Positions 45,646 through 49,878 of a DNA stretch of 49,878 bases are shown piece after piece. Origin of the DNA: an uncultured Bacteroidales bacterium (GTDB taxonomy: Bacteria; Bacteroidota; Bacteroidia; Bacteroidales; Bacteroidaceae); contig CACZUX010000006.1 of NCBI GenBank assembly GCA_902784475.1, positions 1 through 49,878 of the forward strand, written 5' to 3'. The notes under the pieces are model-generated. The model was not told where the DNA came from, ran no database searches, and saw only the letters and a program-made list of their open reading frames with translations. Position 1 is the first letter of the stretch. Each line of letters opens with the position of its first letter. The position numbers and the translations under genes were made by a program.

Positions 45646-46463
45646 CCGAAATCGAAAAACTTAAAGAGCAATTGCATCAGCAGCAGAAGATGGCGTCGCT
45701 GGGAATGCTCGCGGCCGGTATCGCACATGAGATACAGAACCCGCTGAATTTCGTCATCAACTTCTCCAAGATGTCGGGCAAACTGCTCAACGACCTTGTG
45801 GATCTGATAGAGGATTCCGCCGAGAAGCTGCAGGAGGAAGACGCCGAAGAAATGCAGGAAATCGCGGCAGACCTCAAGGACAACATGCAGAAAATCGAGG
45901 AGCACGGAGAGCGCGCCATCAGCATCATCCGGGGCATCCTGTTACAGAGTCGCGGCAAAGAGGGTGAATTCCTGCCTACGGACATCGCGACGCTGGTGCA
46001 CGAATACGTGTGGCTGTCGTATCATGCCATGAGGGCCCACAACAAGGACTTCAACATCAGCATCACGGAACACTATCAGGAAAACATGCCCAAGATGATG
46101 GTGATTCCGCAAGATCTCTCGCGCGCCGTGCTCAATCTGATGAACAACGCCTGCTACACCGTGGAGGAGCGCACGGCACTCAACGAGGAGGGCTACTCGC
46201 CCGCCATCAACGTGGAGGCACATTGCGAGGGAGACACCCTCGTCATCAGCATTGAGGACAACGGCATGGGCATGACGGAAGAGGTGCAGAAGGGACTCTA
46301 TGAGGCCTTCTTCACTACCAAGCCTATCGGCAAGGGCACGGGACTGGGTATGCCCATCACGCAGGACATCGTGCAGAACCGCCACCACGGAAAGCTCAGC
46401 TTCACCTCTGCGCCCCATCAGGGCACCACATTCACCATAAGTATTCCCATTCGACTGAAGTGA
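45642..46463 (+). CDS. Soluble histidine kinase
   Basis: 273 residues without membrane helix or sensor domain. A short coiled coil (KLKEQLHQQQKMASLGMLA) leads into the DHp motif GIAHEIQNP with phospho-acceptor His29. A HATPase domain follows: LNLMNNACYTVEE (N box), IEDNGMGM (G1), FFTTKPIGKGTGLGM (F/G2). The DHp and ATPase parts align in order with those of the upstream sensor, suggesting duplication and then division of labour. The start overlaps the sensor stop (ATGA). It is the likely phosphotransfer partner of the sensor and donor to the response regulator-PP2C protein. Confidence 0.9.
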   Translation: MTEIEKLKEQLHQQQKMASLGMLAAGIAHEIQNPLNFVINFSKMSGKLLNDLVDLIEDSAEKLQEEDAEEMQEIAADLKDNMQKIEEHGERAISIIRGILLQSRGKEGEFLPTDIATLVHEYVWLSYHAMRAHNKDFNISITEHYQENMPKMMVIPQDLSRAVLNLMNNACYTVEERTALNEEGYSPAINVEAHCEGDTLVISIEDNGMGMTEEVQKGLYEAFFTTKPIGKGTGLGMPITQDIVQNRHHGKLSFTSAPHQGTTFTISIPIRLK

Positions 46464-46465
46464 CC

Positions 46466-49147
46466 ATGCGCCTGAAGACCATCATATGCCTGCTCTGCAT
46501 GAACGCCGCGGTGCTGTGTGCACAAAACACCGTGAGCGAAAGTGCTTTCGATTATTTCGAGAAGGGACGCTTCACCGAGTCGGACTCCATCGTCAAGAGC
46601 TCGCTGGGGTCGCTGAAAGGACAGGAGCTGGTGACGGCTTATCGTCTGCTGGCACTCTCTGCCTTCTACCAGGATAAATTTCTGGAGTCCGAACAATGGG
46701 CCAAAAAGCTGCTCGCACAAGACCCTTATTACAGGGAATACGGCGCAGATCCACGCTTCCAGGACATGCTGGAACGCCTGAAGACAGGCAGCAACACCAT
46801 CCGCACGGCCTCCAAACAGCAGGAGTCGCTGGAAGAAGCCCCCGTGCCCGTGACCGTCATCACGGAAGAGATGATCCGCATCTCGGGATGTCGCACCGTG
46901 AGGGAACTGCTCTGTCTTTTTGTGCCAGGCATGGTGCGTATCGAAAACATGGAGTCCAATGTGGCCATGCGCGGCCTCTACGGCAACTCTCAGGAGAACA
47001 TTCTCGTCATGCAGGACGGACACCGCCTCAACTCTGCCGTCAACAACTCCGAGCCGATGGACTACAACATCAATGTGGACAAGATCAGCCACATTGAGGT
47101 GTTGCGCGGACCGGCCTCATCACTTTACGGCAACATGGCCCTTTCGGCCGTAGTCAACATCTTCACGAAAGACGGTGCGAATTTGTCGGGCAGCAGCCTG
47201 AAGGTGTCGGGCGGCATGTTTGGCCAGTTCGGTGCATCATTCATGTATGGTCAGGGTGATTTACATAAGGAGTTTGCCTTTTGGGCCGCCGTCACCAGCT
47301 CACGTGGTGAGCGAATTGACGTAAACGGCAAGACCAACTACCTGGGCGGTTTCAACGGATTGCCGGCCTTTGACCTCGGCATGAAGGCCCGTTGGGGGGA
47401 CGTGAATCTGGCCGTGACTGCCAATCACTCCAAGCCCGTGCCCCGCTACATGCTCATCAGCTTCGACGAGCCATACACCTATGACGACTACAACAGTAAC
47501 GACGGAGAACATCCCGGCCTGTCCCACCTGAACGTTAACGTGGATCTCGACTACAGCCACAACTTCGGCCGTGTCACGCTCGGAGCCAACGCCTACGCCC
47601 ACTACGAACAGCGGCAAATCTACAACGTCATGGGCGACTCCGTCCCCTTCGGTGTGGCCTATCTGATGCTCAAAACGCTGAGATTGGAACCATATACCAT
47701 CCTATCTATGGAAGATGTGAAAACGCGCGGTGTATGGCAGACCATATCCAACAAGGCCATGACCTTCGGCGGCGGCGCCAATGCCTCATGGGGCTACGGA
47801 CAGGAGACCGGGCAACACGGATCGATACTCGTAGGCGGACAGTACGAACACGTGATTCTCACAGACTCACGCTTCCAGTTGGGCTACGACTTTGACAAGA
47901 TTCAATACTCGGAAAATCATATTATAGAAAAAGGACGCGACTTCACAGTTTCGGGCATTGCACAAATCAAGCACTACTTCATCCCGAACAAACTGGTCCT
48001 GAACGGCGGTTTGCGCTTTGACCACAAACAACGCTTCGACGACGAAAAAACCAACACCTTTTCGCCCCGCGCTGCATTGGTCTATATGCCGTCAAAGAAC
48101 TGGAGTACGCGCTTGAGCTACTCGCGCGCGTACGTGGACGCACCTTATATTTATCGCGCCTCCAACCTGGTTTTCTTCTCCGGCGGAAAAAACATGCAGT
48201 CACAGACGATGAACGCATTCTCCCTGAGCGGCGCCTGGGACAGAAAAGATCTCGGGCTGCGCATGGAGCTCAACGCTTTCTACAACATGTCACTCCATCA
48301 GGTGGTCTATTCTCCTACCGAGACATTCGCCAACGGAGGAAGCCCGTTCTATAATGCAGACCACGTGGATGTCGGCGGTTTGGAATTCGTAGGCGAGTGG
48401 AAACGCACCGACCGCAACGGCGCCCTCGGCACTTACGTTAATCTGAATGCCACCTACCAGCATGCTTTCCGCCTGGAGCACTACGGCTCAACGGAAAACA
48501 TGCGCATCGGTAACATACCGGAATTTCTGCTTAATCTAACTGCTGGCGTACGTGTGGTGAATGCTAAGCGCGGCGGAGAGCTGTGGCTGAGGGGCAACAT
48601 GCATTTCGAAACTGCCACGCCGCTGATACAGAACCGACTGTCCTCACTAGTTCCGAAAAACATGCTCAGTATGAACCAGACAGACTTGGTCGATGCCTTC
48701 AAGAGCATTCAATACGTGGCGGATAATTTCCCCGACGAAAATGTTCGCATGGCCGTCGCTCTGATTTACTTTCAATTCTACCATATGGATGCAGCCACTT
48801 TGGTGAGGCCTTTGTCTCCGGAAGAAAGAGCCGAGCTTAGGCAGCTTGAAAATACAATCACCAGTGTGATGCCTGAAGAGGGCAAGCGTATCACCTATCT
48901 GATTGAAGCCGTGTACGGCGACAGGGCGAGCGAAGCTTCATTCTACGAAAACGGGCCGCAGGTGATGCTGAATCTGGGCGCCGACTGGCGTATCAAGTAC
49001 CAACCTAACAAAAATAACCGCTGGCTGACACTCTCAGTGGACGTTTACAACGCCACAAACGGCAACTACAAGTACGGCAGTCTGCTCAACAGCTACATTC
49101 CGGCACAAAGTCTCTCCGTTGTCGGTAAAGTCGGCATAGAATTCTGA
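46466..49147 (+). CDS. TonB-dependent receptor with TPR-like N-terminal domain
   Basis: 893 residues from ATG 46466; a GTG at 46460 overlaps the kinase stop and is the alternative. A signal peptide (MRLKTIICLLCMNAAVLCAQ) is followed by a helical, TPR-like segment (about 22-100; SAFDYFEKGRFTESDSIVK, YRLLALSAFYQDKFLESEQW). Then come a plug domain (VPVTVITEEMI, GSRTVREL-like CRTVRELLCLFVPGM, VLRGPASSLYGNMALSAVVNIFTK) and a beta barrel ending in VGKVGIEF. Bacteroidota receptors usually carry a carboxypeptidase-like domain in front instead. A helical, charged stretch of about 85 residues (DLVDAFKSIQYVADNF to GDRASEAS) interrupts the barrel near the end. The ligand is unknown. No SusD partner follows. 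Confidence 0.85.
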   Translation: MRLKTIICLLCMNAAVLCAQNTVSESAFDYFEKGRFTESDSIVKSSLGSLKGQELVTAYRLLALSAFYQDKFLESEQWAKKLLAQDPYYREYGADPRFQDMLERLKTGSNTIRTASKQQESLEEAPVPVTVITEEMIRISGCRTVRELLCLFVPGMVRIENMESNVAMRGLYGNSQENILVMQDGHRLNSAVNNSEPMDYNINVDKISHIEVLRGPASSLYGNMALSAVVNIFTKDGANLSGSSLKVSGGMFGQFGASFMYGQGDLHKEFAFWAAVTSSRGERIDVNGKTNYLGGFNGLPAFDLGMKARWGDVNLAVTANHSKPVPRYMLISFDEPYTYDDYNSNDGEHPGLSHLNVNVDLDYSHNFGRVTLGANAYAHYEQRQIYNVMGDSVPFGVAYLMLKTLRLEPYTILSMEDVKTRGVWQTISNKAMTFGGGANASWGYGQETGQHGSILVGGQYEHVILTDSRFQLGYDFDKIQYSENHIIEKGRDFTVSGIAQIKHYFIPNKLVLNGGLRFDHKQRFDDEKTNTFSPRAALVYMPSKNWSTRLSYSRAYVDAPYIYRASNLVFFSGGKNMQSQTMNAFSLSGAWDRKDLGLRMELNAFYNMSLHQVVYSPTETFANGGSPFYNADHVDVGGLEFVGEWKRTDRNGALGTYVNLNATYQHAFRLEHYGSTENMRIGNIPEFLLNLTAGVRVVNAKRGGELWLRGNMHFETATPLIQNRLSSLVPKNMLSMNQTDLVDAFKSIQYVADNFPDENVRMAVALIYFQFYHMDAATLVRPLSPEERAELRQLENTITSVMPEEGKRITYLIEAVYGDRASEASFYENGPQVMLNLGADWRIKYQPNKNNRWLTLSVDVYNATNGNYKYGSLLNSYIPAQSLSVVGKVGIEF

Positions 49148-49148
49148 A

Positions 49149-49175
49149 AAAACGGTCAAAAATACCGTTTTGTCT
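49149..49175 (+). terminator. Weak rho-independent terminator after the receptor gene
   Basis: The 8-bp stem AAAACGGT / ACCGTTTT with a 7-nt loop is followed by GTCTT. It ends the signalling operon and could work in both directions because the stem begins with an A-run. Confidence 0.6.
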
Positions 49176-49225
49176 TGACATAAATCAAGAAAATGCGGGG
49201 ATTTTCAACAAAAAGCGGCATAATG

Positions 49226-49256
49226 CTTGCTTATTTGAAAAAAAGCCGTACCTTTG
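49226..49256 (+). promoter_or_regulatory. Promoter of a short transcript upstream of rpoD
   Basis: CTTG (49226-49229) and TACCTTTG (49249-49256) are separated by 19 bp; the -33 box has one mismatch. Confidence 0.6.
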
Positions 49257-49261
49257 CACCG

Positions 49262-49329
49262 TGTTTTTCATGGTATTAGATTTAAGGTTAGTAAAAGATT
49301 GGTTGTCGTGAGACAACCTTCTTTTTTTT
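49262..49329 (+). ncRNA. Short RNA or leader between two promoters upstream of rpoD
   Basis: A promoter at 49226-49256 and a strong terminator at 49301-49328 frame a transcript of about 65-70 nt with no credible ORF. It contains a segment CATGGTATTAGATTTAAGG before the terminator hairpin, which looks like a conserved Bacteroidales small-RNA or leader motif that I recall but could not verify. It could be a free small RNA or an attenuated leader of rpoD. Boundaries are inferred from promoter spacing and the T-run. Confidence 0.5.
49301..49328 (+). terminator. Strong rho-independent terminator with GTGA tetraloop
   Basis: GGTTGTC (49301-49307) pairs perfectly with GACAACC (49312-49318) around a GNRA-type loop GTGA, followed by TTCTTTTTTT. 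It lies between the upstream promoter and the rpoD promoter. Confidence 0.85.
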
Positions 49330-49348
49330 ATGTATTTTTCAAATAAAA

Positions 49349-49380
49349 TTTGGTAGGTTCGGAAAAATGTTATACATTTG
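49349..49380 (+). promoter_or_regulatory. Promoter of rpoD
   Basis: TTTG (49349-49352) and TACATTTG (49373-49380) have a 20-bp spacer. It lies after the short-RNA terminator and 46 nt upstream of the rpoD ATG. Confidence 0.7.
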
Positions 49381-49426
49381 CCGCGCAAATTTGAAAATTT
49401 TAGATTGAGATTCCTATATATATAGC

Positions 49427-49878
49427 ATGAGACAGCTTAAAATTACCAAAAGTATCACCTCACGTGACTCCGCTTCCCTGGATCGCTATCTGCAAATGAT
49501 CGGCCGCGAGCAGTTGCTCACCGTGGAGGAAGAAGTGGAGCTCTCGCAGCGCATCCGTCGCGGTGACCGCGAAGCTCAGGACCAATTGGTCAAGAGCAAC
49601 CTTCGCTTTGTTGTCAGTGTGGCTAAGCAGTATCAGAACCAAGGTCTGTCGTTGCCCGACTTGATTAACGAGGGCAATGTGGGCCTGATTAAGGCTGCGG
49701 AGAAATTCGACGAAACGCGAGGCTTTAAATTCATCTCTTACGCTGTATGGTGGATTCGACAGACCATTCTGCAGGCTCTGGCCGAGCAGTCGCGCATCGT
49801 GCGCTTGCCGCTGAACCAGGTCAGTGCCGTCAACAAGATCTCCAAAGCCATCACCAAGTTTGAGCAGGAGCACGAGCG
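49427..49878 (+). CDS. rpoD: RNA polymerase primary sigma factor, 5' part (cut by window end)
   Basis: The first 150 codons are visible. The protein starts [22 protein letters not shown], i.e. directly at sigma region 1.2 without the long region 1.1 of proteobacterial RpoD, as in the Bacteroides primary sigma factor. Region 2 is complete: [56 protein letters not shown] and [12 protein letters not shown]. Region 3 begins at the edge ([12 protein letters not shown]). It directs RNA polymerase to the TTTG/TAnnTTTG promoters seen throughout this window. Confidence 0.95.
   Translation, partial: MRQLKITKSITSRDSASLDRYLQMIGREQLLTVEEEVELSQRIRRGDREAQDQLVKSNLRFVVSVAKQYQNQGLSLPDLINEGNVGLIKAAEKFDETRGFKFISYAVWWIRQTILQALAEQSRIVRLPLNQVSAVNKISKAITKFEQEHE

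Noticed and set aside
1..49878. tRNA, rRNA or riboswitch genes
   Set aside because: No cloverleaf, rRNA or known riboswitch core was recognised by eye in the intergenic regions; a covariance search could still find one.

Overview
The window looks like a chromosomal segment of a Bacteroidota bacterium, most likely a Prevotella-like member of the Bacteroidales. The evidence is the recurring Bacteroidota promoter (TTTG, 19-20 bp spacer, TAnnTTTG), the near absence of Shine-Dalgarno signals, secreted proteins with short Lys-rich leaders ending in AQ, PspC, WbqC, DUF4143 and Reg_prop families, a TonB-dependent receptor, and a primary sigma factor whose N-terminus begins directly at region 1.2. Most genes are GC-rich; the left 8 kb is visibly AT-richer and repeat-rich. 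Assignments come from reading motifs and were not checked by database search.

Layout. 1-8000 is an accessory region. It has a small serine recombinase, two AAA/DUF4143 ATPases each preceded by a 32-33 bp tandem repeat, an 11-bp tandem array, a pair of overlapping mini-ORFs, a 1063-residue secreted multi-module protein with a 56-residue peptide gene behind it, and duplicated hairpin terminators. 8000-15500 is housekeeping: a Y-family polymerase with a YolD-like mini-gene, a GH43-like protein, a membrane metallophosphoesterase, a PspC protein, a serine/threonine symporter (sstT-like) and ruvB. 15619-21990 is one tight leftward operon: OmpA-like porin, CHASE2 membrane sensor, FecR-like secreted protein, and a secreted TPR-CHAT (caspase-fold) protease that is split by a frameshift inside the CHAT domain.

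22187-38110 is mostly core functions: pseudouridine synthase plus WbqC; GNAT, topoisomerase IV B, coaD and an S41 protease; mutS plus a ferredoxin-thioredoxin-reductase-like mini-protein; leuS, YitT and rdgB; and an SpmA/SpmB-type protein. 38618-49147 is a long rightward gene train. It starts with a 140-residue protein ending in a sliding-clamp motif, then asnA. Next comes a signalling cassette: response regulator-PP2C phosphatase, membrane coiled-coil/WD40 protein, propeller sensor with a kinase domain lacking the phospho-acceptor His, a soluble intact histidine kinase, and a TonB-dependent receptor with a TPR-like N-terminus. Several of these overlap by ATGA. The window ends inside rpoD, preceded by a promoter-short transcript-terminator unit.

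The two best candidates for undescribed systems are the envelope OmpA/CHASE2/FecR-like/TPR-CHAT operon and the five-gene split-kinase/PP2C/WD40/TonB-receptor cassette. Both combine envelope sensing with unusual outputs, and both are inferred from gene order and domain content only.
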